DNA of 23,921 bases, from NCBI GenBank assembly GCA_038251595.1, contig JBBSBC010000043.1, forward strand, positions 1 to 23,921. Reading direction: 5' to 3'. This stretch comes from JADLCX01 sp038251595 (GTDB lineage Bacteria > Planctomycetota > Phycisphaerae > Phycisphaerales > UBA1924). Positions 7,601 to 15,594 of the stretch are shown piece after piece (the first letter of the stretch is position 1; every line of letters starts with the position of its first letter). The notes beneath the pieces are model-generated. The model was not told the origin of the DNA, made no database searches, and saw only the letters and a program-made list of their open reading frames with translations. The position numbers were made by a program, and so were the translations under genes.

Positions 7601-9417
7601 TACCGCTTACTCTTCAGCCAATCGTGCAACTTCTTCTTCTCCCATGTATTAATGCACAACTCGGGCGTGAGCCACCCGCGTCGGCCCGTCATCACGCCAT
7701 ATTTCAGGCAACCAAAGTCATCGACCGCGTGAACATCGCAGTTGATGGCGATCAGGCACCCCGCATCGACGGCGGCGTGTACATGCGTGTCGCGAAGATC
7801 AAGCCTCATCCAGTGCGCGTTGATCTCGAGCGCGACGTTGTGCTCTTTCGCGGCCGCGATGATCTCGGCCACGTCCGGGCTGAGGCCGGCGCGACGATTG
7901 ATCAGTCGGCCCGTCGGATGGCCGATGATGTGGACCAGCGGGTGGCCGATCGCTTTGAGCAAGCGCTTGGTTGCAAGGGCAGGCTCTTGCGAGAGTGAGG
8001 CGTGCGGCGACGCCACAACCACATCCAGCTCGGCCAGAAGATCATCGTCATAGTCGAGCGTGCCGTCGGGGAGGATGTCAACCTCCGAGCCGGGCAGGAT
8101 CGATATGCCATCGATCCGCTTATCCGCCTCGCGCACGGCCTTGATGTGCTCGCGCAGTCGCTGCGGTGTGAGTCCGCCCGCGATCACCGACGATTTGCTG
8201 TGATCCGTCACCGCGATGGTGTGAAACCCGCGGCGCATGGCCTGGCGGGCCAACTCGTCGATCACCAGTTCGCCATCCGATTCGGTTGTGTGGGCGTGCA
8301 GTTCTGCCTTGATGTCCGCAACCTCCACCAGTCGTGGAGTCGCTGTCAGCCTTAGTTCGCCATGATTTTCCCGGATCTCAGGAGGGATGTAGGGCAGCCC
8401 GACGGCCTTGAAGATCTCCGCTTCGGTTCGCGAGGCTACGGGCACAAGCCCACGTTTGTGGGGCGGGTCGGGGTGCTTGTCATCCTCGTACAGCCCATAC
8501 TCGTTCAGCGTGAGGCCCATATCCAACGCTCTTTGTCTGACCGCCACATTGTGATCCTTGGATCCGGTGAAGTAGTGCAGGGCCGCGCCCCACGACTCAT
8601 TGGAAATGATCTTCAGATCCACCTGAATCGAAGGGCCGACGGTCCTCTCGTCGAGTGTCCACCTTCCTCCATCAGCATTGAGAGCGATGCGGACACTTGA
8701 GCGCGTCTCTCCCGCGCTGATGATCTGTCGGACCTCCGCGCCTGATCGAAACGCCTCGCCGACCATCGCGCCGACAGCCGCATCGCGAGTCGAGACAAGA
8801 ATGTCGATGTCGCCGATGGTCTCCTTCCCTCGCCGCAATGATCCTGCGAACGCGGCGTTCATCACGCCATCAATCGCCGCAAGCCGCGCGATCATGCGCT
8901 CGGCGATCGGCATCGCAAGGCCGATCGCCAGCCGGATATTGCCCTGTTCGGCAAGCGCGATCGATTCCTTCAACCGTGTTACGGTTTTCTCGCCCATTCG
9001 CGGCAGATCCAGTATCGCGCCCGACTCGATGATCGCCTTCAACGAGGCCAGATCGACCACGCCCCCTTGCTTCCAGAATCCGTGCAGCGTCTTCGGCCCC
9101 AATCCCGGAATCTGCATCAGCGGCAGTAGGCCGGGCGGAACCTTCGAGCGCAACTCTTCAAGCTCACTGATCTGTCCGGTCGTGCACAGCTCAATGATCT
9201 TGTCGGCGATCTTGGGGCCGATGCCCTCGATCGCCATCAGCCCTTTGCGAGCCTCAACGCCACCCTCGCCCACCAGGGTAGCCAGGTCGGTCGGGTGCGC
9301 TTCCATGGCGCGCGAGGCCTTGTCGTGGGCAATCGCCCGAAAGCGATCCTCTCCCAACAGATCGAGCAGTTTCGCAATCTCGCCAAATACGCCCGCCATC
9401 GCAGGGTTTGCACTCAT
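7600..9417 (-). CDS. polX: DNA polymerase X family protein PolX (polymerase plus PHP nuclease)
   Basis: 605 aa, close to the usual 570-580 of bacterial PolX, which fills short gaps in base excision repair and has a Mn-dependent 3'-5' exonuclease/AP endonuclease PHP domain. In order: helical 8-kDa-like domain; two helix-hairpin-helix units (AIEGIGPKIADKI and QIPGLGPKTLHGF); polymerase nucleotidyltransferase motif GSLRRGKETIGDIDIL near 191-206 with two catalytic Asp; third Asp in QVDLKI near 266; PHP domain from about 368 with ELHAHTTESDG, AVTDHSKSS, GSEVDIL, SPHASLSQ, IGHPTGR, EINAH and NCDVHA. All metal ligands I expect are present, so both activities should be intact. It starts 32 bp after the regulator gene; TACCAT lies 5 nt before the ATG. 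Confidence 0.96.
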   Translation of the reverse strand: MSANPAMAGVFGEIAKLLDLLGEDRFRAIAHDKASRAMEAHPTDLATLVGEGGVEARKGLMAIEGIGPKIADKIIELCTTGQISELEELRSKVPPGLLPLMQIPGLGPKTLHGFWKQGGVVDLASLKAIIESGAILDLPRMGEKTVTRLKESIALAEQGNIRLAIGLAMPIAERMIARLAAIDGVMNAAFAGSLRRGKETIGDIDILVSTRDAAVGAMVGEAFRSGAEVRQIISAGETRSSVRIALNADGGRWTLDERTVGPSIQVDLKIISNESWGAALHYFTGSKDHNVAVRQRALDMGLTLNEYGLYEDDKHPDPPHKRGLVPVASRTEAEIFKAVGLPYIPPEIRENHGELRLTATPRLVEVADIKAELHAHTTESDGELVIDELARQAMRRGFHTIAVTDHSKSSVIAGGLTPQRLREHIKAVREADKRIDGISILPGSEVDILPDGTLDYDDDLLAELDVVVASPHASLSQEPALATKRLLKAIGHPLVHIIGHPTGRLINRRAGLSPDVAEIIAAAKEHNVALEINAHWMRLDLRDTHVHAAVDAGCLIAINCDVHAVDDFGCLKYGVMTGRRGWLTPELCINTWEKKKLHDWLKSKR

Positions 9418-9422
9418 GCGCG

Positions 9423-9428
9423 ATGGTA
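9423..9428 (-). promoter_or_regulatory. Possible leaderless -10 box of polX
   Basis: On the minus strand TACCAT lies 5 nt before the polX ATG and there is no Shine-Dalgarno. Its match to a -10 is poor, so this is the weakest of the leaderless candidates. Confidence 0.25.
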
Positions 9429-9449
9429 GCCATGGCCGCGCGGTGCGCG

Positions 9450-9881
9450 TTACTTGTCAGTTGGTTCGCGCGAAGGCGCGCCCATCGCACGCGATGCGGC
9501 AAAGACCGCGACCTCAAGCCTCGTGACACGGTCGCTCAGCCCGTCAAACTTGCGCGCAATCTCACCGACAATCTGCTCGACCGTGGCGTGCTGCAGCGCA
9601 TCCGCCGCGAGACCTTCCAACATCATCGGACCATCGCCGGTCAGCAACCACTCCGCGTTGAGCCCGAGCTTGTTGGAAAGCCTTCCAAGAAAATCGCTGC
9701 TCGGTGTCCCGCCATTGAAGTATCGACGCACCGACTCAACACTCACGTTGGTGATCTTGGCGATGTGACGCAACGATTGCTTGCCGATCACCAGCCGCAC
9801 GCGCCGATTCAATGCGACATCTCTTGCGCGTTGAGCTGCGGCAGAAGGAACCCGCACTGCACGGTCAGTCATTGTCGTCAC
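9450..9881 (-). CDS. Small helix-turn-helix (XRE/CI-repressor-like) regulator
   Basis: 143 aa from GTG 9881, or 140 aa from ATG 9872. A helix-turn-helix reads QSLRHIAKITNVSVESVRRY near residues 35-54, followed by FLGRLSNKLGLNAEWLLTGDGPM, a phrase typical of phage CI-type and other XRE repressors. The C-terminal 50 residues form a likely coiled coil (VEQIVGEIARKFDGLSDRVTRLE), suited to dimerisation. No peptidase domain follows, so it is not a LexA-like self-cleaving repressor. It lies 40-49 bp after recG and 32 bp before polX on the same strand. TAGACT sits 6 nt before the GTG, favouring that start if leaderless. Its targets are unknown; the repair-gene context is suggestive only. Confidence 0.75.
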   Translation of the reverse strand: MTTMTDRAVRVPSAAAQRARDVALNRRVRLVIGKQSLRHIAKITNVSVESVRRYFNGGTPSSDFLGRLSNKLGLNAEWLLTGDGPMMLEGLAADALQHATVEQIVGEIARKFDGLSDRVTRLEVAVFAASRAMGAPSREPTDK

Positions 9882-9887
9882 TGTAAG

Positions 9888-9893
9888 AGTCTA
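9888..9893 (-). promoter_or_regulatory. Putative leaderless -10 box of the HTH regulator
   Basis: On the minus strand TAGACT is followed by 6 nt and then GTG (9881-9879). No Shine-Dalgarno precedes either candidate start. TGGATT 16 nt further upstream is a weak -35 candidate. Confidence 0.4.
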
Positions 9894-9921
9894 CCGAATC
9901 CATCCCGCCAATCCAGCCTAT

Positions 9922-12159
9922 TTATCCCATATCTCCGAGCCCAAGCCATTCACCGTGTGTGCGCATCAGCCGTTTCCGGAGCAGTCGCTCCCCTGGTTCA
10001 CCCAGCCGGGGTGACCGCTCGATCCATTCCGCGGCATCACGCCGAGCCATCGCAAGCAGTTCTCGATCTTTCATAAGATCGGCAATTTTGAATGGTGGTG
10101 CGCCCGCCTGCCGCAAACCGAACACCTCGCCCGGTCCGCGAATTTCAAGGTCTTTTTCAGCAAGCACAAACCCATCAGTGCTCGAGGCCATGACCTTCAA
10201 CCGAGCCTCGGCGACAGGTGTTGCCGGCTCGGCGATCAGGATGCACGCCGAGCGCTTGCTCCCGCGACCCACCCGCCCACGAAGTTGATGAAGCTGGGCA
10301 AGCCCGAATCGTTCAGCGTGCTCGACCACCATAATCGTTGCGTTGGGAACATCCACACCCACCTCGATAACCGTGGTGCAGATGAGCGCGTCGATCAGGC
10401 CCGCACGAAAGCGCGACATCACGTTGTCGCGCGTCTCTGGGCTCATGCGCCCGTGCATCGCCGCGATACGCTTGCCCGCCAGTTCGTTTCGCTCCAACCG
10501 TGCATGGACCGTCCGCAGGTCATTGAGTTCGGCGTCGCCTCCCTCACCGGCAGAGCTTGCCCCCGAGTCGATCGCGGGCACAACGATGAACGCTTGTTCG
10601 CGCTCCTTCCCCGATTCATCCTTCCCGATTCGCGTCGCAACCCAGCGATACACCTCCTCTGATTGTGAAGGTGACACGACGCGCGTCACGATCGGCGTCC
10701 GTCCGGGCGGCAGTTCGCTGATCGTCGAGACATCCAGGTCTCCGAAGAGCGTGAGTGCGAGTGTGCGCGGGATCGGTGTGGCCGTCATGACCAGCACGTG
10801 CGGCGAGAGCGGGCGCGTATCGGTCTGTGCCCCTTCTTCGGCCTCACCCTTGGCCCGCAGTCGCGCCCGTTGATGCACACCGAATCGATGTTGCTCGTCA
10901 ACGACCACGACCGCCAGCGACTCGAATCTCACGCTCTCGCTCAGCAGCGCGTGCGTGCCGATCACGATGTCAACATCGCGCGAAACAATGCGTGCAAGCG
11001 TCGATTCGCGCTCTCTCCCCGTCACGCCCCCTGTCACGAGCGCGACCCGCACCCCGGTCTCTTTCAGCATATTCGAGATCAAACCGAAGTGCTGCTCGGC
11101 CAGCAGTTCGGTCGGCGCCATCAGGGCGCTTTGCTTGTGCGCGGCCACGGCCATCAGCATCGCGTAGAGCGCGATCACGGTCTTGCCTGATCCGACATCG
11201 CCCTGAATCAGCCGGTTGCTCGGCCGGTCGAGCGTGAGATCCGCGGTGATTTGTCTCAGCACTTCATCCTGTGCGCCCGTGAGTCTGAACGGAAACAGCG
11301 CCCTGATGCGCTGGTCGATCTCCGGTGTCCATCGCAGCGCGGGTGCCCGTGTTCCGCCGCGTTGCTCCGCACGACGCATGTACACGCCGAGTTGCAAAAG
11401 CAGCAGCTCGTCAAAGGCAAGGCGGCGGCGGGCTTCCTTCCATTCCGCTTCGCTCTCGGGCTTGTGCGCCATCCGATAGGCATCAGCGAGCGTCGGCATC
11501 GCACGCCGCTTTCGATACGAATCGGGCAGGTGATCCTCGATTTGAGTCTGCACGGAGTCGAACGCAACCCCGACCGCACGCTCGATCCCCGCGCTCTCGA
11601 TCGCCTCACTGGCCGGATACACCGGCCGAATTCTTCCCTCGTCCGGCGGAGGCTCAGACCCATCTTCCTTGATCACGTTGAACTTCGGGTTGGCCAACTG
11701 CAAGCCCGGTCCACGTCGGCGCACCAATCCATGAACTCGGAGTCGGAGTCCCGGGTAGATCGAGTTGCGCAGGTACGAACCGTTGAACCAGACCAGGTCG
11801 AGCCTGCCCGTGGTATCCATCAGCACCGCCTCGAATCGTTGCTTGCCGAACGGGCCGACCACCCGAGTTGCGGTGACATCGCCCCGCGTGGTGATGATCT
11901 GCTCGGGCACGATCCGATCGATCAACTGTTCAGCCTGATGCTGCTCATACCGCATCGGCGTGTGCTTGATCAGATCGCCGACGGTCAAAATGCCCAGCCG
12001 CGCCAGTGCACCCGCCCGTGCCACGCCGATACCACTCACCCCGCTGAGAGGTGTCGAGAGTGTCAAGGTGCCCTTGACCGCGGCAAGGCCCGCATGATCC
12101 GGCCCCGGTGCGCGCGCGTCAAGTTTGGTCTCTTGCGGCTCACTCTCCGGGCGGTCCAT
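9922..12159 (-). CDS. recG: ATP-dependent DNA helicase RecG
   Basis: 745 aa. RecG reverses stalled forks and branch-migrates recombination intermediates. Seen in order: wedge region with an OB fold (GDVTATRVVGPFGKQRFEAV, about 93-112); Walker A GDVGSGKT near 317-324; MAPTELLAEQHF; Walker B box DEQHRFGVHQRARLR near 422; motif III TATPIPRTLALTLFGDLDVS; motif V TTVIEVGVDVPNA; motif VI QLHQLRGRVGRG; and the RecG C-terminal block DLEIRGPGEVFGLRQAG. A helix-hairpin-helix-like LSGVSGIGVARAGAL sits near the N-terminus. The start is supported by AAGGAG and GAGG upstream, inside the end of the DUF971 gene, which overlaps it by 20 bp. The two genes are therefore likely coupled. Confidence 0.97.
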   Translation of the reverse strand: MDRPESEPQETKLDARAPGPDHAGLAAVKGTLTLSTPLSGVSGIGVARAGALARLGILTVGDLIKHTPMRYEQHQAEQLIDRIVPEQIITTRGDVTATRVVGPFGKQRFEAVLMDTTGRLDLVWFNGSYLRNSIYPGLRLRVHGLVRRRGPGLQLANPKFNVIKEDGSEPPPDEGRIRPVYPASEAIESAGIERAVGVAFDSVQTQIEDHLPDSYRKRRAMPTLADAYRMAHKPESEAEWKEARRRLAFDELLLLQLGVYMRRAEQRGGTRAPALRWTPEIDQRIRALFPFRLTGAQDEVLRQITADLTLDRPSNRLIQGDVGSGKTVIALYAMLMAVAAHKQSALMAPTELLAEQHFGLISNMLKETGVRVALVTGGVTGRERESTLARIVSRDVDIVIGTHALLSESVRFESLAVVVVDEQHRFGVHQRARLRAKGEAEEGAQTDTRPLSPHVLVMTATPIPRTLALTLFGDLDVSTISELPPGRTPIVTRVVSPSQSEEVYRWVATRIGKDESGKEREQAFIVVPAIDSGASSAGEGGDAELNDLRTVHARLERNELAGKRIAAMHGRMSPETRDNVMSRFRAGLIDALICTTVIEVGVDVPNATIMVVEHAERFGLAQLHQLRGRVGRGSKRSACILIAEPATPVAEARLKVMASSTDGFVLAEKDLEIRGPGEVFGLRQAGAPPFKIADLMKDRELLAMARRDAAEWIERSPRLGEPGERLLRKRLMRTHGEWLGLGDMG

Positions 12160-12490
12160 GATCCCTCATCTCCTTGTTCTTCGGATCGATCTCACGCAGA
12201 TACCGCCACGAAAAGATGCCCGTGTCGTGCCCATCGCTGAAGCGGATTTTGATCGCGTAGTTCCCCACGAGTTCCGCACTCTCCGCCACCAGTGGCCCGC
12301 TTGTGCGCCCAGAACTCGATGGCAGGACTGCGAGCGGATTATTGGCCATCTCCTCGCGCATCTGACGCGCATCGGCCGATGGCGACATCCTGCGCAGATA
12401 CGCGATCGAGTAGTACGATGTCGATCCATCGTTCCACGCGACCGTCAGGCCACGGTCCTTCTTCAGATCAATTTCTTGCGGCGCGATCAT
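12140..12490 (-). CDS. DUF971 protein (gamma-butyrobetaine hydroxylase-like N-terminal domain)
   Basis: 116 aa from the ATG of MIAPQEIDLKKDRG; an upstream start at 12544 would run through the pyrF start region and adds non-family sequence. Conserved features are the early LTVAWNDGSTSYYSIAYLRR and the late VGNYAIKIRFSDGHDTGIFSWRYLREID. Such domains occur alone or fused to Mrp-type Fe-S carriers and to 2-oxoglutarate dioxygenases; the stand-alone role is not settled. It overlaps recG by 20 bp and is first in the minus block, so transcription of recG probably begins here. It diverges from pyrF with 26 bp between start codons. Confidence 0.85.
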   Translation of the reverse strand: MIAPQEIDLKKDRGLTVAWNDGSTSYYSIAYLRRMSPSADARQMREEMANNPLAVLPSSSGRTSGPLVAESAELVGNYAIKIRFSDGHDTGIFSWRYLREIDPKNKEMRDHGPPGE

Positions 12491-12516
12491 TTCTGCCTGA
12501 ACCCTATGCTCCGGGT
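12491..12516. promoter_or_regulatory. 26-bp divergent start region of the DUF971 gene and pyrF
   Basis: On the plus strand TATGCT (12505-12510) lies 6 nt before the pyrF ATG. On the minus strand TAGGGT lies about 10 nt before the DUF971 ATG. Neither start has a clear Shine-Dalgarno. The -35 regions would fall inside the opposite coding sequence. Confidence 0.4.
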
Positions 12517-13458
12517 ATGACCGAGACCCACGAGACCGCCGCATTCGATCCTTCCCAGACCGTTCACGCGGCCGACCGCCTGCACGAAGCCGTTTCCCGT
12601 TGCGGCGTTCCCGCGTGCATCGGCCTTGACCCTGTGCTCGAGCGCTTGCCGAAATCGATCCGCGCCCGAGACACCGGCGCGGCCGAGAAAATAGAAGAGT
12701 TCTGCCGCGCCGTGATCGATGCCGCGGCCGGCATTGTGCCGGTCATCAAGCCCCAGTCCGCCTGCTTTGAGCGATTCGGCCAGGCCGGGCTGGGCGTGCT
12801 GCGCCGGGTCATTCAGGCCGCACGCAGCCGCGGGTTTGTGGTCATTCTCGATGCCAAACGCGGCGATATCGGTACGACCGCCGAGCATTATGCCGCCGCG
12901 GCCTTTGGTGGGCGCAACAGCCATCAGGCCTCGGCCGCCGATTGGCTGACCATCAATGGGTACCTGGGTCCAGAGACCGCCGAGCCATACCTCGACCATG
13001 CCGGGCGTGGTGTCTTTGTTCTTGTTCGCACAAGCAACCCTGGATCGGACTCGGTTCAAGCCCAGAGATTGGCCGATGGCCGCACCGTTGCCGAACTGCT
13101 GGCCGATCAGACCGCCACGCTGGGGCGCGGCGAGGGACGGATTGGCGCGTGCGGGCTGAGCTGCGTCGGTGCGGTGGTTGGCGCGACCAAGTCTTCAGAG
13201 GCCGAGGCTCTGCGCGCGCGTATGCCGGAGACGATCTTTCTCGTCCCCGGCTACGGCACACAGGGCGGCACACTTGATGATCTCAGACCCATGCTGCGAA
13301 CGGTTGCCTCCGCTGCCGACAGCGGGATCATCGTCAACGCGAGCCGCTCTGTGCTTTACCCAACAAACCCCACCAACCCCGAGGGATCCAACTACCAATC
13401 CGCTATCCGCGAAGCCGCGCAGCGCTTCGCGGGCGAACTCGCATCACTGTTTGCGTGA
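12517..13458 (+). CDS. pyrF: Orotidine 5'-phosphate decarboxylase (type 2, long form)
   Basis: 313 aa, the size of the long (type 2) OMP decarboxylases. It catalyses the last step of UMP synthesis. Conserved pieces: ACIGLDPVLERLP near the N-terminus (substrate Asp), PVIKPQSACFERFG, the catalytic LDAKRGDIGTTAEHY with Lys114, DWLTINGYLGPET, VLVRTSNPGS, and the phosphate-binding VPGYGTQGG then GIIVNASRSVLYP. ATG 12517 gives the family N-terminus; the frame is open further upstream but overlaps the divergent gene. No Shine-Dalgarno; a -10-like box sits 6 nt upstream. It is convergent with the next gene, 21 bp away. Confidence 0.96.
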   Translation: MTETHETAAFDPSQTVHAADRLHEAVSRCGVPACIGLDPVLERLPKSIRARDTGAAEKIEEFCRAVIDAAAGIVPVIKPQSACFERFGQAGLGVLRRVIQAARSRGFVVILDAKRGDIGTTAEHYAAAAFGGRNSHQASAADWLTINGYLGPETAEPYLDHAGRGVFVLVRTSNPGSDSVQAQRLADGRTVAELLADQTATLGRGEGRIGACGLSCVGAVVGATKSSEAEALRARMPETIFLVPGYGTQGGTLDDLRPMLRTVASAADSGIIVNASRSVLYPTNPTNPEGSNYQSAIREAAQRFAGELASLFA

Positions 13459-13479
13459 GATGTAAGACTGTTCAAGATA

Positions 13480-14250
13480 TTATAAACGCCTTCGTCTCCG
13501 AAACATAATCAATCCCGCGACCATAGCACCAGCACCCGTCCCGGGAGCGGGGACCCATACGACGTGTCCGGAGTGCGAGGCTTCAGAACCCCATGCGGTC
13601 GTGGGCAGATGACCCGCGTTCAACCCGACCGAACCACCGCCAGCGTTCGTATTGGTCATGGTGAACGCAAAGTCTTCAACCGTGCCGACGAGGAATGAGC
13701 CATAGTTGAGGATGTTGATGCCTAGAGATGAGGCGTATGTAAGAAGCCCGGGATTGGCTGCGTAGGTGATCCCGCTGGATAGCCCATCACCACCCGAGAT
13801 CGAACCCGCCGAGCCCCAGGTTGTCGGGCTGCCGACGATCGTCATGGCGCTTGAGCCGGCATCAACAAGAACCGTCAGAAGGTCTGCACCGCTCGCGGGA
13901 TTGACAAACTTGTATGAACCCTGCACTGAATAGAGGTGCAACCACCCGCTCCCGACGGCCGAGCTTGAAACATAGTTTGCCGTTAGTTCCACAACAAGCC
14001 AGACAGGAAGATGAGCGGTCGGTTGAACGCCGTTGTCATCATCGATGTTCAGCGTCACGGGTGTGGGGCTGGGCGTTCGACCGTTGCGGATCACGAACGA
14101 ACCGCCCGACCCGGCGTTGCCCGCCAGCGTCAATGCGCTCGAATCATCATCGGAGGCGAAGCTCACGAGGGTGGCTTCGGCCGAGCCCACCACCCCGACG
14201 ATCGAAGCTGCGCAGATCGCGCTCGAAACAAGATGGCTGCGCAGGGTCAT
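13480..14250 (-). CDS. Exported protein with PEP-CTERM-like C-terminal tail (paralogue 1)
   Basis: 256 aa from the ATG of MTLRSHLVSSA, chosen because GAAAGGAA lies just upstream and a signal peptide ends at GSAEA. The mature part is Ser/Gly/Thr-rich, without cysteine and probably all-beta. The C-terminus is VPAPGTGAGAMVAGLIMFRRRRRL, a short motif with Pro, a hydrophobic helix and an Arg cluster, as in exosortase-processed PEP-CTERM proteins but with PAP in place of PEP. It is clearly paralogous to the gene at 14794-15594: shared VSFASDDDSS/FSFASDDDSS, LNIDDDNG/LKIDDNNG, TTWGSAGSISG/TAWGSAGSIFG, LNYG and LPTTAW/LPTSAW. Function unknown; likely a cell-surface or matrix protein. Confidence 0.85.
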   Translation of the reverse strand: MTLRSHLVSSAICAASIVGVVGSAEATLVSFASDDDSSALTLAGNAGSGGSFVIRNGRTPSPTPVTLNIDDDNGVQPTAHLPVWLVVELTANYVSSSAVGSGWLHLYSVQGSYKFVNPASGADLLTVLVDAGSSAMTIVGSPTTWGSAGSISGGDGLSSGITYAANPGLLTYASSLGINILNYGSFLVGTVEDFAFTMTNTNAGGGSVGLNAGHLPTTAWGSEASHSGHVVWVPAPGTGAGAMVAGLIMFRRRRRL

Positions 14251-14266
14251 ATCGTTCCTTTCTTCT

Positions 14267-14333
14267 GGAAAGCTCGTCGCGTCGCTCACCACCGAGCTTG
14301 AGAGTTATCGGTGAACCAGACGCGACGCTTTCC
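14267..14333 (-). promoter_or_regulatory. Long structured 5'-leader hairpin of exported paralogue 1
   Basis: Read on the minus strand, GGAAAGC + GTCGCGTC + tg + GTTCACC pairs with GGTGAGC + GACGCGAC + ga + GCTTTCC around a 19-nt loop. That gives 22 pairs with one 2-nt bulge on each strand. One pair is T-G on the minus strand and would be a C-A mismatch on the plus strand, so the RNA is minus-sense. The hairpin ends 16 nt before the ATG, next to the Shine-Dalgarno, so it could stabilise the mRNA or control translation. It matches no riboswitch I know. Confidence 0.7.
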
Positions 14334-14530
14334 GCTGTGCTAGATCCAACAGGCTGAGAGTGCCTCGTTGGCGCGGTCGGGCCAGACCATGAGGGCAAGT
14401 CCCCCATCCAAGGGTTCCGACTGCGCCGACTGGGTGATGCGGGGGGGCGTCGGTCAATGGTTCACGGACGTTGGAGCGAGGCGTTGATGTTCTCAACGTC
14501 CCATACTCTTCGCGCCGTAAACCCATACAC

Positions 14531-14576
14531 AACAAAAACGAACAACGCACACAGGGCTCCACACCCTGTGTGCGTT
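14531..14576 (-). terminator. Rho-independent terminator of exported paralogue 2
   Basis: A perfect 13-bp stem (14544-14556 with 14564-14576; arms AACGCACACAGGG and CCCTGTGTGCGTT) with a 7-nt loop is followed on the minus strand by gttcgtttttgtt. It lies about 220 bp after the stop of the gene at 14794-15594 and separates the two paralogues' transcripts. Confidence 0.85.
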
Positions 14577-14793
14577 GATTAATCGCGAGACCGTTACTCT
14601 CGTAACCGAGCGCCGGTTAAACGCACGTGCGAACTGCAGACTCCGCCGCGTGTACATGCACACGACGACGGAGCGCTGCGATCTCGCGGATCTATATTCA
14701 CGGCCCTTGCGCCCCGGTGTGTTAGACAGAATCACACTGGGACTCGGGCGCGAGGAATCAGAACTTCTGATCTGGACGACCGGGTGCACCAAC

Positions 14794-15594
14794 TCAGGCC
14801 CGACGACGACGGCTCATGATCAGCACACCCGCAACACCGAGCAGTCCGAACGCGCCGGGGGTCGGGATGCCGTTCACGGCCGAGCCGCTGAACGAACCTT
14901 CCGATGCCCACGCCGAGGTCGGCAGACGGCTTGTCGAGTTGATCGGCACCGCTCCGCCGTTGCTCGTGGCGCTGGTGAGCGTGAAGCTGAAGTCATCCGG
15001 TGAGCTCGAGCTTCCGCCCGACTGCACTCCGTAGTTCAGCAGATTCGCGCCCGCCTGAGCCTGAGCAAACGTGATAAGGTCGGCGGTGGCCGTGTAGACC
15101 ACTGAGCCGGCAAAGTTGTACGCCGTGTCCGATCCGAAGATCGAGCCTGCTGAGCCCCACGCGGTCGTGCTGCCCAAAATGGTCAACACCGCAGGTGCGT
15201 TGTCGTTGCTGATCGTGCCCGTCAGCAACACCGCGTTGTTCGCGGGGTTCACAAACGAGAACGAGCCGAGCACGCGATACACGTGCGTCTGAGCGCCGGC
15301 CAGACCAACCGAGTCGGCCCAGCGAGCAGAGAAGTTGGCACGGAAGCCCACGTTCAACGACACCGACGGCAGGGCGCCGTTGTTGTCATCGATCTTGAGC
15401 GTCAGCGGGCTTGCCTGCGGGTCGCGGCCATTAACGATCGCGAACGAGTTCCCAGTCGCAGCCGTGCCGCGAAAGGTGAAGTTGCTCGAATCATCGTCCG
15501 AAGCGAAGCTGAAGAGCGTCGCATGGGCGCTGCCTGCAAGGGCGGTGAGAGTAACGATGGACGCAACGAGAGACGAGTACGAATTGAGAGCCAT
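14794..15594 (-). CDS. Exported protein with PEP-CTERM-like C-terminal tail (paralogue 2)
   Basis: 266 aa. Signal peptide MALNSYSSLVASIVTLTALAGSAHA; mature beta-rich, Ser/Asn/Thr-rich region homologous along its length to the neighbouring paralogue at 13480-14250; C-terminal IPTPGAFGLLGVAGVLIMSRRRRA is a PEP-CTERM-like sorting tail with PTP. AAGGGG lies about 9 nt before the ATG. The two genes are a tandem duplication separated by a terminator, so each is probably expressed on its own. No catalytic motif is visible; a structural or adhesive surface role is possible but unproven. Confidence 0.85.
   Translation of the reverse strand: MALNSYSSLVASIVTLTALAGSAHATLFSFASDDDSSNFTFRGTAATGNSFAIVNGRDPQASPLTLKIDDNNGALPSVSLNVGFRANFSARWADSVGLAGAQTHVYRVLGSFSFVNPANNAVLLTGTISNDNAPAVLTILGSTTAWGSAGSIFGSDTAYNFAGSVVYTATADLITFAQAQAGANLLNYGVQSGGSSSSPDDFSFTLTSATSNGGAVPINSTSRLPTSAWASEGSFSGSAVNGIPTPGAFGLLGVAGVLIMSRRRRA

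Larger units (their letters stand above)
14251..14793. other. Non-coding gap between the two exported-protein paralogues
   Basis: 543 bp. It contains the leader and presumed promoter of the downstream paralogue, a long leader hairpin (14267-14333) and a Rho-independent terminator (14531-14576). The stretch 14577-14793 is the 3' untranslated part of the upstream paralogue; it holds a 15-bp palindrome (14757-14771) and no convincing gene on either strand. Confidence 0.7.

Noticed and set aside
7478..7732. Plus-strand 84-codon frame between ffh and polX
   Set aside because: The opposite strand explains the region better: the GxxExxxY relic and the end of polX.
11251..12240. Plus-strand open frame of 329 codons opposite recG
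   Set aside because: Complementary frame of recG; composition is typical of a shadow (Arg/His/Pro-rich) and no motif is seen.
14757..14771. 15-bp palindrome ATCAGAACTTCTGAT after paralogue 2
   Set aside because: Its centre is one base, so it cannot form a normal terminator loop at full length, no T tract follows, and it has no partner site in the window.
14575..15003. Plus-strand frame of 142 codons spanning the terminator region and paralogue 2
   Set aside because: Half of it lies opposite a supported gene and the rest begins at a terminator arm; no domain seen.
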